The notes below the pieces were generated by a model. The model saw only the letters and a program-made list of their open reading frames with translations, was not told where the DNA came from and searched no databases. Below are positions 40,935-48,936 of a DNA stretch of 56,675 bases, piece by piece. Positions within the stretch are counted from its first letter, which is position 1. Each line of letters begins with the position of its first letter. The stretch covers positions 1 through 56,675 of the forward strand of contig CAADGT010000103.1 of NCBI GenBank assembly GCA_900696595.1, in the 5' to 3' direction. The DNA is from an uncultured Chloroflexota bacterium (GTDB lineage: Bacteria; Chloroflexota; Anaerolineae; Anaerolineales; Villigracilaceae). The position numbers and the translations under genes were made by a program.

Positions 40935-42341
40935 CTAGCGGGTTAAGAACCAGGCGGCGATATATCCTTCGTTGGCCGCGTCTTTGACTTTGATCCACTG
41001 ATTGTTCGCGCCGATTTTAGATTCGCCCCCCGCTTCGACGATGATGAATTCGTGGTTGATCGGCACTCTTTTGATGAGGGTCGCATCGCTGACGACGGGT
41101 TGGTTTCTCAGCGATACGGCTTCGGCAGTCGTCCGAACCTTGACCGCTCCGCCGGAAGAAGATGAAGTCGTCGAGCCGGTTTGCGCGGTGGAGCCGCCCG
41201 CATATTTGACGAACCATGCGGCCACGTAGCCTTCCCGCCCGCCTGCATCGCGGACTTTGATCCACTGGTTTTGTACGCCGACTTTTTTGATGGACTGGCT
41301 TCCGGGCTCCAGGCTTATAAGCTGTTCGGTCGTTTCGACGTAACGGATGACGTTATCCGCCGATTGGACAGGTTTACTGCGGAGTGTGATTTGAGCGGTT
41401 GGGATCAAGGCCAATGCCCCGGCGGGGACGGGGGCGGGTGTCGGCTTGCCGGGTGTGGGCGTGGGACCCGGTTTCGGCGCAGGGGAAGGCGCGGGAGCAG
41501 GACCCGGCTTGGGCGCGGAGGGAGAGGCGGGCGAAGATTTTTTATCCGAGACATACCAGGCGGCGACGTAGCCTTGATCGCCTTTCGAATCCTGGACTTG
41601 AATCCACTGCCCTTGGACGCCGATCTTGGCTTTCGCCCTGGCTTTGTCTTCGAGGCTGGTGAGTTCGGCGTTCATCATCAGGCGCTTCCAAAGGTAGCCG
41701 GTGACGGCGGGTTCGGCTCTCAGCGCCAGATCGTCTTCGGCGGCGTAGAGGATGAATTTTTCGGCGGGGAGGGGTAGTTTGGTTTTTTCCGGCGGCGGGG
41801 CGATGTTGCGGCTTTCGAACCACAGCACGGCGCTGATTTCGGTGGCGAGTTTTGCCCCGTTATATTTGTAGCGCGTCGTGAGCAGGACTTCCTTTTCGGG
41901 CGAGTCGCCGCCGTATTTGTAGGGGTCGTAGATGATGTAATCGTCGCCCTTTTTTTCTTTCACAAGGACGAAGTGGGTTTGCAGACCGGCTTGCTTGTTC
42001 CAATCCACCTGTAGAATAACGGGTTTGCCTGCCGCGACTGCCGCGTCTATGGCGGCGATTGGCGCGGGTGTGGTCTCGCAGTCTTGCATGTCGCGGTAGG
42101 CGCATTGGGGCCAGATGTAGGGCAGGACGCTGGGGATAAAAAGCGACCCCTGAAATCCGCCGTTGGCTTTCATTTTGTCGTTGACGGTGACAGGGGTTTC
42201 GTTATAACCGATGCCGTTCAGCATCATGGTGGCGGAGGTGAGCAGGCAGCCCCATTTGCCAATCGTGCTTTCGCCCGACGCGCCGAGCGGGACATTCTTC
42301 CATTGATCGTCGTTCTGGTAAAGATTCTTGGTGACGAACAT
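40935..42341 (-). CDS. C39-like cysteine peptidase with three SH3-like repeats
   Basis: The 468 residues start with a papain-fold C39-type domain. Q9/Q13 lie near the start, then G-K-W-G-C32-L-L-T-S-A-T-M-M, G-L-Q-T-H123-F-V-L-V and Y-I-I-Y-D139-P, so the Cys-His-Asp triad is complete. Three SH3b units follow at about 194-265, 312-380 and 398-468, each ending Q-W-I-(K/Q)-V-x-D and G-Y-(V/I)-A-A-W-(F/Y). They are joined by Pro/Ala and Ser/Gly linkers. No signal peptide or membrane helix is present, unusual for SH3b peptidases, so it may stay in the cytoplasm. First gene of the cassette. Confidence 0.82.
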   Translation of the reverse strand: MFVTKNLYQNDDQWKNVPLGASGESTIGKWGCLLTSATMMLNGIGYNETPVTVNDKMKANGGFQGSLFIPSVLPYIWPQCAYRDMQDCETTPAPIAAIDAAVAAGKPVILQVDWNKQAGLQTHFVLVKEKKGDDYIIYDPYKYGGDSPEKEVLLTTRYKYNGAKLATEISAVLWFESRNIAPPPEKTKLPLPAEKFILYAAEDDLALRAEPAVTGYLWKRLMMNAELTSLEDKARAKAKIGVQGQWIQVQDSKGDQGYVAAWYVSDKKSSPASPSAPKPGPAPAPSPAPKPGPTPTPGKPTPAPVPAGALALIPTAQITLRSKPVQSADNVIRYVETTEQLISLEPGSQSIKKVGVQNQWIKVRDAGGREGYVAAWFVKYAGGSTAQTGSTTSSSSGGAVKVRTTAEAVSLRNQPVVSDATLIKRVPINHEFIIVEAGGESKIGANNQWIKVKDAANEGYIAAWFLTR

Positions 42342-42426
42342 GCGGGCCTCGCCTTCTGTGTTGTTATTGGAAACGATTGGACAATTTTACTCCATTTCGA
42401 AGGCGGGGAATTAGGGGAACGCAATG

Positions 42427-42475
42427 AAGGGTCGCCCTTTGCGCACGGTTACGTTGGCGTTGCAGGGCGACCCTT
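42427..42475. repeat. GGGTCGCCC palindrome, family E, second copy
   Basis: AAGGGTCGCCCT (42427-42438) pairs with AGGGCGACCCTT (42464-42475), a perfect 12-bp stem. The arms equal those at 18052-18083. It lies between the RNase J stop and the peptidase start; the rest of 42342-42547 shows nothing. Confidence 0.65.
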
Positions 42476-42547
42476 CTCTGGCGCAACAATTTTCTGCTGG
42501 GTTGGGACGAGCCGCCCCTGTTCAGATGTTTTTTGCGTAAGTCCTAA

Positions 42548-44191
42548 TTACGCCTTGCCCAACGTGACGAGGACCATCGGCCTGCGTTTGGTCTGCTGAT
42601 GCAGGTAACTCTTGACGATGTTGATGATGTCTTTTTCGTCGTCAAAACCGTCGTTGTGGACGGCGCGCATGACGAGTTTGCGAACATCGGGCAGCAGGGT
42701 CTCGGCGTCTTCGGGTGAGACGAATCCGCGCGTGATGATCTCCGGTTCGTGTAGCAGACGCCCGGTCTTTTTGTCTATGCTGATGTCAATGAGCAGGATG
42801 CCGGAGCGGGCGAGTTGACTGCGTTCCTTCATTACGTCGTGGTCAATATCGCCGATGGATTCGCCGGTGACGAAGACGTAATCGCCGGGGATGCGCTCGC
42901 CGAGCAGAATCTTTTTGCCGACCAGTTCCACCACCTGTCCGTTCTCGGCGACGATGGTGTTTTCCTCTTCGATGCCCATCTGTTGCGCGATCTCTGCGTG
43001 ACGGATGAGTTGTCGCAGTTCGCCGTGGATCGGCATGAAGTGCTTGGGGCGCACAAGGTTGATGAGCAATTTTTGCTCCTCCTGCGCCGCGTGACCCGAA
43101 ACGTGGATGGGGGCGATTCCGTCGTGGATGACCTTCGCGCCTTTTCTCAGCAGGCGGTTGATCGTCGCGCTGATGGATTCTTCGTTGCCGGGGATCGGAT
43201 GCGAGGAAAGCACGACTGTGTCGCCGTCCTTGAGACCGAACTGGCGGTTCGTCCCCGCCGAGAGCCTCCCGACAATGGACGACGGTTCGCCCTGTGAGCC
43301 TGTACACATGATGACCACTTTGTGATCCTGCATGTTCAGCGCCTGTTCGATCGGCACGATCATTTCGTCGGGGATTTCGAGATATTTCATCTTGCGCGCG
43401 ATCTTGACGTTATCCACCATGCTTGTGCCAGCCAGAGCCATCTTGCGCCCGCTGACTTTGGCGGCGTCGGCTACCTGCTGCACGCGCGAGATCAGCGATG
43501 CGAAGGTGGCGACAATCACGCGCCCTTTGGCTTCCGCCATGACTTTCTCGAACGCCGGGCGGATGACCGACTCGGACGGAGTCCAGCCGGGACGCTCGGC
43601 GTTGGTCGAGTCGGAGAGCAGTAAGTCCACGCCGCGATTCGAGAACTCGGAAAGTTTGGCAAAGTCGGTGGGCCAGCCGTCCACGGGGGTTTGGTCGAAC
43701 TTGAAATCGCTCATGTGAACGATCAGCCCGGCCGGGGTGGTGATGGCGATGCCGACCGCGTCGGGAATCGAATGGTTGACGTGGAAATATTCCAGCGTGA
43801 AGGGACCGACGCGGGTCGTATCCCCGGCGTTGACGGTCTTCATCTGGACTTTGTGCTGCGCGCCGTTGCGATGCAGTTTCGCCTCGATCAACCCGCGCGT
43901 GAGCGGCGTGGCGTACACGGGGACGGGGATGTCTTCGGTGAAGTGTTGCACCGCGCCGATGTGATCTTCATGCCCGTGCGTGATGAACAAGCCCAGCACG
44001 CGGTTTGCGCGTTTCCTTAAATATTCATAATCGGGGATGATGTAGTCCACCCCGAGCATGTCGTTTTTCGGGAACATGATGCCGGCGTCCACCACGATGA
44101 TATCCGAGCCGTACTCGTACGCCATCATGTTCTTTCCCACTTCGCCCAGCCCCCCGAGCGGGATGATTCTTAATTTATTTTTTTTACTCAT
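42548..44191 (-). CDS. rnj: Ribonuclease J
   Basis: The 547-residue metallo-beta-lactamase/beta-CASP protein has H72-G-H74-E-D76-H77 at the zinc site, the beta-CASP region with H-V-S-G-H-A, and an RNase J-type C-terminal domain (E-P-E-I-I-T-R-G-F-V). RNase J combines endo- and 5'-3' exonuclease activity in mRNA decay and rRNA maturation where RNase E is absent. The start at 44191 (S-K-K-N-K-L-R-I-I-P-L-G-G) is typical. No close Shine-Dalgarno is evident (GAGGT lies 17 bases away). It stands alone with repeats upstream. Confidence 0.95.
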   Translation of the reverse strand: MSKKNKLRIIPLGGLGEVGKNMMAYEYGSDIIVVDAGIMFPKNDMLGVDYIIPDYEYLRKRANRVLGLFITHGHEDHIGAVQHFTEDIPVPVYATPLTRGLIEAKLHRNGAQHKVQMKTVNAGDTTRVGPFTLEYFHVNHSIPDAVGIAITTPAGLIVHMSDFKFDQTPVDGWPTDFAKLSEFSNRGVDLLLSDSTNAERPGWTPSESVIRPAFEKVMAEAKGRVIVATFASLISRVQQVADAAKVSGRKMALAGTSMVDNVKIARKMKYLEIPDEMIVPIEQALNMQDHKVVIMCTGSQGEPSSIVGRLSAGTNRQFGLKDGDTVVLSSHPIPGNEESISATINRLLRKGAKVIHDGIAPIHVSGHAAQEEQKLLINLVRPKHFMPIHGELRQLIRHAEIAQQMGIEEENTIVAENGQVVELVGKKILLGERIPGDYVFVTGESIGDIDHDVMKERSQLARSGILLIDISIDKKTGRLLHEPEIITRGFVSPEDAETLLPDVRKLVMRAVHNDGFDDEKDIINIVKSYLHQQTKRRPMVLVTLGKA

Positions 44192-44371
44192 ATAGTTTTA
44201 TTGTTTACCTCACTGATTTGTGAATTCCATATATCCGGCGTAGTTGACGTTCTCTAACATCAACCTGTCGCGCTGATTTTTTAAACCGCCTATGCGGTTA
44301 AAGTCAAGGTTGGGTTTTTCATGCCCCCTGGCTCCGGCTTGAGCGGGGTTTCTAAGGTCTTTTCCCTCAGA

Positions 44372-44670
44372 GAGTGTTTCTTAAGTCCTTTTTGGACACG
44401 GATTACGCGGATTTCATGGATTCTCACGGGAAAACCTCTTTATTAACTCATGTTACGCACTTTTGCCATCCTCACGAACCGTCCACGAATAAAGTCACGA
44501 ATTCGCGAATGTTGGCGCGCCTATTCGTTTATTCGTGAACATTCGTGGGCGGTCGCCGACTCATCGGCAGGCGCATTTCCTAACCCGATGCCATCTTGCG
44601 TAAGGTGAGTTATTAAATCCGCGCCAGTCCGTGCAATCCGTCAAACCCGTGTACTTAAGAAATGGTCTCT
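44372..44670. repeat. Palindromic element, family B, interrupted copy
   Basis: The outer ends match the intact copy at 24556-24690 (GTTTCTTAAGTCC left, GTACTTAAGAAA right; GGATTTCA and AATCCGTCAAA arms). The unit is split after CTCTTTATTAA by a second element. Together they fill much of 44192-44863, a 672-bp stretch in which I find no gene. Confidence 0.8.
44440..44616. mobile_element. Nested MITE-like insertion with exact 7-bp target duplication
   Basis: TTATTAA occurs at 44440-44446 and 44610-44616, but only once at the matching place in the intact copy (CTCTTATTAAATCC). The 163-bp insert (44447-44609) has terminal repeats CTCATGTTACGCA / TGCGTAAGGTGAG (11 of 13 match). A large internal inverted repeat lies around CCACGAATAAAGTCACGAAT and ATTCGTGAACATTCGTGGGC. 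No coding capacity, so it needs a transposase in trans. Confidence 0.85.
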
Positions 44671-44863
44671 CAGACAAATAAAAAGACCTTCGCTGACTTG
44701 CTCGCGAAGATCGGTCCCGGATAAAACACGATTGTTCTCAAACAAATGGCGCATCCGCGCTGGTAAAGTCAACTTGATGACTGTGAGTATAGCAGGGCGG
44801 GGGAGATTTGTCAAAAGCAGGATGAGCCCTGCCAGGTTTCCAAAACCTGTCAGGGTTATGAGG

Positions 44864-45190
44864 CTACCCATTCCGAAATTTTCTTTGCCCCTCCATCAAG
44901 ATATCGAACTTCAACTGACGATCGCCGATGAGTTTGCGGAGACGGCTTCGCTCGTCCTCGTCTGTAGTTTCGTTAAGTTTCTCCTTCAAGGCGGCGATCT
45001 CCTGCAATAACTCCACTTCGGTCGAGACGTATCCCGCATTCTTGAGCGCGGAGTGGGCGAGGCGCAGTTCCTCCGGCGTCTCGAAGTAGGCGTTCAGATC
45101 GAGCGGTTTGCCCTTGCCTTTGAGGCGGTTGAACTCGCCGCGCTCGATGGCTTCCTTGATGATCGTTTCCACGGATTTCGAGAGGGACAT
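44864..45190 (-). CDS. DUF1992 (DnaJC28-like) protein
   Basis: The 108-residue protein carries the DUF1992 core: I-x-E-A-I-E-R-G-E-F-N-R-L-K-G-K-G-K-P-L, then H-S-A-L-K-N-A-G-Y-V-S-T-E-V-E-L-L-Q-E-I-A-A-L-K. The family is widespread and uncharacterised, also found as the conserved part of eukaryotic DNAJC28. No J-domain is present. A perfect TATAAT ends eight bases before the ATG and no Shine-Dalgarno exists, so the mRNA may be leaderless. It is divergent from the hydrolase-ligase fusion gene. Confidence 0.88.
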   Translation of the reverse strand: MSLSKSVETIIKEAIERGEFNRLKGKGKPLDLNAYFETPEELRLAHSALKNAGYVSTEVELLQEIAALKEKLNETTDEDERSRLRKLIGDRQLKFDILMEGQRKFRNG

Positions 45191-45198
45191 ACGCCGAT

Positions 45199-45254
45199 AT
45201 TATACCCCCCGCATTGCAAACAAAATTGACAACCTTCGCCCTGCCCTGATAAAC
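45199..45254. promoter_or_regulatory. Divergent pair of leaderless-type promoters
   Basis: Plus strand: TTGACA (45226-45231), 17-bp spacer, ATAAAC (45249-45254), ATG seven bases later at 45262. Minus strand: TATAAT (45199-45204 read in reverse) with the DUF1992 ATG eight bases on; its -35 is not clear. The regions face away from each other within 71 bp. Confidence 0.55.
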
Positions 45255-45261
45255 TCGCTCA

Positions 45262-47733
45262 ATGGACATAGACTTCGACCTCTACCGCTATGAAGTTCGC
45301 ATTTCTTCCGACCCGCTGGTGAGGCTTTCCGCCATTGACGTTTCTCCGGCCAACCCCAAGCACACCCTTGTTTTTATTCATGGGTTTGGCGGCAAAGCAG
45401 AGCAATGGCAGTATCAGATGCAGAAGTTTGCCATGGACCACCGCGTGGTTGCCATTGACATGCGCGGGCATGGGCTGTCCGACAAGCCGTCCGACGGGTA
45501 CGACATGTCGCGCATCCAGCGGGATATTGAAACGGCCCTGGAGCAGTTGCAGGTGACGCCGCCATTTATTTTGATGGGACATTCCTTCGGCGGCGCAGTG
45601 GTGACTGAATACGCCATCCATCACCCGGATCAGATCGAAAAACTCATCATCATCGCCACGGCGGGCGAATTCAAGCTGAGCCCGCTGTTCAAACTTGGGT
45701 TGGCGTTGCCTTCGAGCGTATTGAGGTTGGTTGGCCCGTTGACTCGCAAATGGCTTCACGCTCCGCCGCACGCCTTGCGCGAGTTTTATCATAAAAATAT
45801 GGCGCAGTGGAACGGCTGGGAGCGCTTTCCCAAATTAACCGTGCCGACGCTTGTCATACGCGGACACCGCGACCTGGTCTTTGACCGCCCGCTGTTCGAG
45901 AAGGTGGCTGGTTCCATTCCCGGCGCGGAGGATGTGGATATTGGCGTCTCGGGGCATATGGTCATGCTGGAGAGGCGCGAAGCGGTGGATCGCGCCATTG
46001 ATAATTTTCTGAAAGGCGAATCCAAGAAAACCTGGCGCGAAACATCCTTTATTGCCCCGCGCGCCCGGCGCGATGAGATGAAGAACGAGCGGAAATGGCT
46101 GGCGCATTACGAGGAAGGCGTGCCATACACGGTGGACACGCCGCGCATCCCTGTTCAGCATTTATTGCGTTCAGCGGTGCGAAGATTCCCAAACCGACCG
46201 GCGATATTTTTCGAGGGCGCAAAGTTGACCTACCGCGCCTTGAACCATGAAGTCAACCGCTTTGCGAATGCCTTGCAGGCGCAGGGAGTCGGCAGGGGCG
46301 CAAGGGTCGTCCTGCTCATGCCGAACATCCCGCAGATGGTCATTGCTTTCTACGGAACGCTTAAGGCGGGGTGCGCGGCGGTTCTTATTCCGCCCATGAC
46401 CGAGCCGGAGGAACTGATTCGCCAGGTCAAAGAGTCGGAGGCGGCGGTACTGGTCACCATGTCCATTTGGGCGGGGCTGGCAAAGCAGATTCAAGCAGGC
46501 GCGGGCGTGCCGCATATTGTGTTGACCGACCCGGGGCAGTATCTTTCTTTGCCGAAATATCTGATCTCGCGCTGGCGCAATCGCGGCTTGGACGTGAGCA
46601 ATTCCCTGCATTGGAATCGCTGGCTTTTGCAACAGGATACAAAATCGCCGACGGTGGAAGTGACGCCGGAGGATCTCGCCGTCATCATCTACACCGGCGG
46701 GACGACGGCGCAATCGAAAGGCGTGATGTTGTCGCATCGCAACCTGGTCGCCAACGCTTTGCAAACCCGTCACTGGCTGCCGGACGCCAAAGAAGGGCGC
46801 GAGAGATTTCTTTGCGTCGTGCCATTCTTTCACAGTTACGGCTTGACGACCGCCTTGAATGTCCCTGTGTCGCTCGGCGCGGCATTGATTTTGAAACCGC
46901 AGTTCAAGACGCTGGATGTGTTGAAGTCTGTCAGGAAATATAAACCGACCATCTTCCCCGGCTCGCCGAATATGTACGTCGCCATCAACAACTTCCCCGG
47001 CGTGCGCAAATATGGAGTCGGGTCGATCAAAGCCTGCATCAGCGGCTCCGCCCCTTTGCCGGTGGAGGTGCAGGAATCGTTTGAGAAACTTACAAAAGGA
47101 AAACTGGTGGAAGGGTACGGACTGACAGAAGCGTCGCCCGTCACCCACGCCAACCCGATGGGAAAGAGCCGCCGCCTCGGCACGATCGGAATTCCCCTGC
47201 CTTCGACCGAATCTGTGATCGTAGATTTGAAGACCGGGCGCAGGGAAGTGGAACCGGGGCAGATCGGCGAACTGGCCGTGCGCGGTCCCCAGGTGATGAT
47301 GGGCTACTGGAAGAACGACGCCGCTACAAAGGAAGCCATCATGGATGACGGCTGGCTGCTCACCGGCGACGTGGCGCAGATGGATGAGGACGGGTTCTGT
47401 CGCATCATCGCGCGCAAGGCAGATATGTGGTATCCCGAAAAGGGCGGCAGGGAACCCGCCTTCCCGCGCGACGTGGAGGAAGTGATCTACGAGATTCCGC
47501 AGGTCAAGGAAGTTGCGGTTGTGGCGGTTGCAGGGCATCCTTTTGCGTTTGTAATCACAGGCCGGGAAAAATCGAGCGCGGAATCGGTCATCGCCTATTA
47601 CAAACGCCGCCTGCCGCCGCATCTTGTCCCGCGTTTTGTCATCTTTATGGACGAGTTCCCGCGCACGTTCATCGGCAAGGTGCTGAGAAGAGAACTTGCC
47701 AAGCGCTATGGAAAGCAGATCGCGAGCGAATAA
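45262..47733 (+). CDS. Alpha/beta hydrolase-acyl-CoA ligase fusion
   Basis: The 823-residue protein joins an alpha/beta hydrolase (about 1-255: F-I-H-G-F-G-G, nucleophile G-H-S108-F-G-G, late His in S-G-H-M) to an AMP-binding ligase (about 285-815). The ligase motifs are Y-T-G-G-T-T-A-Q-S-K-G-V-M, G-Y-G-L-T-E-A-S, G-D-V-A-Q-M-D-E-D-G-F and the C-terminal Lys in F-I-G-K-V-L-R-R-E-L. The likely chemistry is release of a fatty acid from an ester followed by activation to acyl-CoA. The link reads smoothly with no frameshift. A second hydrolase gene follows 107 bp downstream. Confidence 0.9.
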   Translation: MDIDFDLYRYEVRISSDPLVRLSAIDVSPANPKHTLVFIHGFGGKAEQWQYQMQKFAMDHRVVAIDMRGHGLSDKPSDGYDMSRIQRDIETALEQLQVTPPFILMGHSFGGAVVTEYAIHHPDQIEKLIIIATAGEFKLSPLFKLGLALPSSVLRLVGPLTRKWLHAPPHALREFYHKNMAQWNGWERFPKLTVPTLVIRGHRDLVFDRPLFEKVAGSIPGAEDVDIGVSGHMVMLERREAVDRAIDNFLKGESKKTWRETSFIAPRARRDEMKNERKWLAHYEEGVPYTVDTPRIPVQHLLRSAVRRFPNRPAIFFEGAKLTYRALNHEVNRFANALQAQGVGRGARVVLLMPNIPQMVIAFYGTLKAGCAAVLIPPMTEPEELIRQVKESEAAVLVTMSIWAGLAKQIQAGAGVPHIVLTDPGQYLSLPKYLISRWRNRGLDVSNSLHWNRWLLQQDTKSPTVEVTPEDLAVIIYTGGTTAQSKGVMLSHRNLVANALQTRHWLPDAKEGRERFLCVVPFFHSYGLTTALNVPVSLGAALILKPQFKTLDVLKSVRKYKPTIFPGSPNMYVAINNFPGVRKYGVGSIKACISGSAPLPVEVQESFEKLTKGKLVEGYGLTEASPVTHANPMGKSRRLGTIGIPLPSTESVIVDLKTGRREVEPGQIGELAVRGPQVMMGYWKNDAATKEAIMDDGWLLTGDVAQMDEDGFCRIIARKADMWYPEKGGREPAFPRDVEEVIYEIPQVKEVAVVAVAGHPFAFVITGREKSSAESVIAYYKRRLPPHLVPRFVIFMDEFPRTFIGKVLRRELAKRYGKQIASE

Positions 47734-47840
47734 TTTTGCGCGCCCCGGCTGACAAAATTGCCGGGCGGCGTTTACCTTCCATTAATTAAAATGGGATATG
47801 ATCGGGCAGACTGTATCCTTTTTTATTCGCGAGCGAAACC

Positions 47841-48695
47841 ATGAATGTCATGACTAAAAACATCGCCTACCAAAAAACGATGTTGAAAAACGGCCAAAAA
47901 GTGAATTATGTCCGGCAGGGATATGGCGAACCGGTGATATTGATTCACGGGCTTGCCGCATCCCTGCACGATTGGGACGACATGCTCCCCGAACTGGAGC
48001 GCAAAGGTTACGCCGGATATGCGCTGGATTTGCTGGGTCACGGCGAAAGCGAGAAACCCGTTTTCTCGCACGAGTACACGCTGGAGAACGCCTTTCTACA
48101 TTTTGAACACTGGCTGGACGCGCTTCATTTACGCGAACCGCTGACGCTTGTGGGTCATTCGCTGGGCGGCGGGCTGGCGCTGATGTACGCGTTGCGCCAT
48201 CCGCAGCGTGTGCGGGCGCTGACATTGATCAATCCGTTTTATAGCGTCTCGCAACTGCCGCTGATTTTACGCAAGGTCTTCCGCCACCAACTGATCAACA
48301 CAACGCTGATCGAACGCACGCCCTACAACGTCTTCCGCTTTTTGGTGGATATGACCAGTTTCAATTATTACATCGGGCGCCGCGAGTCGCATATTTTGCC
48401 GGAACATGTTCGATATCAGACTGCGCTGGATTACAAACGAGCCGCTTCGGGAATTTACAACATCCCGCGCACGCTTCCTCGCGCGGAGTTTGACCTTTCG
48501 CGCCTCCATCAGCCGACTCTGCTCCTGTGGGGCGGGCGCGACCAAACCCTCTCCCCGTCTTCGTTCGATCAACTGGCGCGTTCGCTTCCCAACCTGGCTG
48601 CGTCGAAGCAATTTCATATTTGCGGTCATGTGCCGCATCAATGTCACCCGGAACGCTTGAACCCGGTGGTGATGGAGTTTTTGAGGACCATTTGA
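47841..48695 (+). CDS. Alpha/beta hydrolase
   Basis: The 284-residue hydrolase has the oxyanion motif L-I-H-G-L-A-A, nucleophile G-H-S107-L-G-G, the acid in L-L-W-G-G-R-D-Q and a late His in H-I-C-G-H-V-P-H. A cap region (about 135-205) is helical and rich in aromatic residues. The substrate is unknown; adjacency to the hydrolase-ligase fusion suggests lipid or ester metabolism. Two in-frame ATGs (47841, 47850) are possible and neither has a strong Shine-Dalgarno. A repeat begins four bases after the stop. Confidence 0.9.
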   Translation: MNVMTKNIAYQKTMLKNGQKVNYVRQGYGEPVILIHGLAASLHDWDDMLPELERKGYAGYALDLLGHGESEKPVFSHEYTLENAFLHFEHWLDALHLREPLTLVGHSLGGGLALMYALRHPQRVRALTLINPFYSVSQLPLILRKVFRHQLINTTLIERTPYNVFRFLVDMTSFNYYIGRRESHILPEHVRYQTALDYKRAASGIYNIPRTLPRAEFDLSRLHQPTLLLWGGRDQTLSPSSFDQLARSLPNLAASKQFHICGHVPHQCHPERLNPVVMEFLRTI

Positions 48696-48698
48696 CCA

Positions 48699-48754
48699 TG
48701 GACGATGGACGGCAGACGATGGAAGAACAACGGTCGTCAATGGTCCATCGTCCA
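48699..48754. repeat. TGGACGATGGAC palindrome, family H
   Basis: TGGACGATGGAC (48699-48710) and GTCCATCGTCCA (48743-48754) pair perfectly, flanked by imperfect further copies of the ACGATGG word. It is the only copy in the window. Confidence 0.65.
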
Positions 48755-48816
48755 CCGTCTACTTTCAACGGGGGAATCGAGTCGATATTTTAAGATTGCA
48801 ATTTTCAAACAGACAC

Positions 48817-48845
48817 TTGCCAACATTCCCGCCGGGCGCTAAAAT
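48817..48845 (+). promoter_or_regulatory. Sigma70-type promoter for nrdR
   Basis: TTGCCA (48817-48822), a 17-bp spacer and TAAAAT (48840-48845). Transcription would begin near 48852, just before the hairpin at 48856. Confidence 0.7.
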
Positions 48846-48855
48846 GCCGTCCACA

Positions 48856-48904
48856 TTAGCCATATATACGGGGATGCAGCGCTGTAACGCCCATATCTGG
48901 CTAA
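48856..48904 (+). promoter_or_regulatory. Structured 5' leader of nrdR
   Basis: TTAGCCA (48856-48862) pairs with TGGCTAA (48898-48904). Inside, ATAT/ATAT and GGG/CCC continue the stem with a small bulge around a GC-rich loop (GCAGCGCTG). The hairpin would sit at the very 5' end of the transcript, ending 18 bases before the Shine-Dalgarno. It does not match a riboswitch family I know. The AT-rich CATATATA core could alternatively be part of an NrdR-binding site. Confidence 0.55.
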
Positions 48905-48936
48905 ATCATTTGTTCTAATAATGGAGCCGGTTTCGG

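Noticed and set aside
44641..44871. 76-codon minus-strand frame next to the nested repeats
   Set aside because: No ribosome site or similarity, and part of it is repeat DNA.
46171..47622. 483-codon open frame on the minus strand inside the acyl-CoA ligase
   Set aside because: Antisense shadow of a GC-rich gene with clear family motifs on the plus strand; the product is Arg/His-rich without any known fold.
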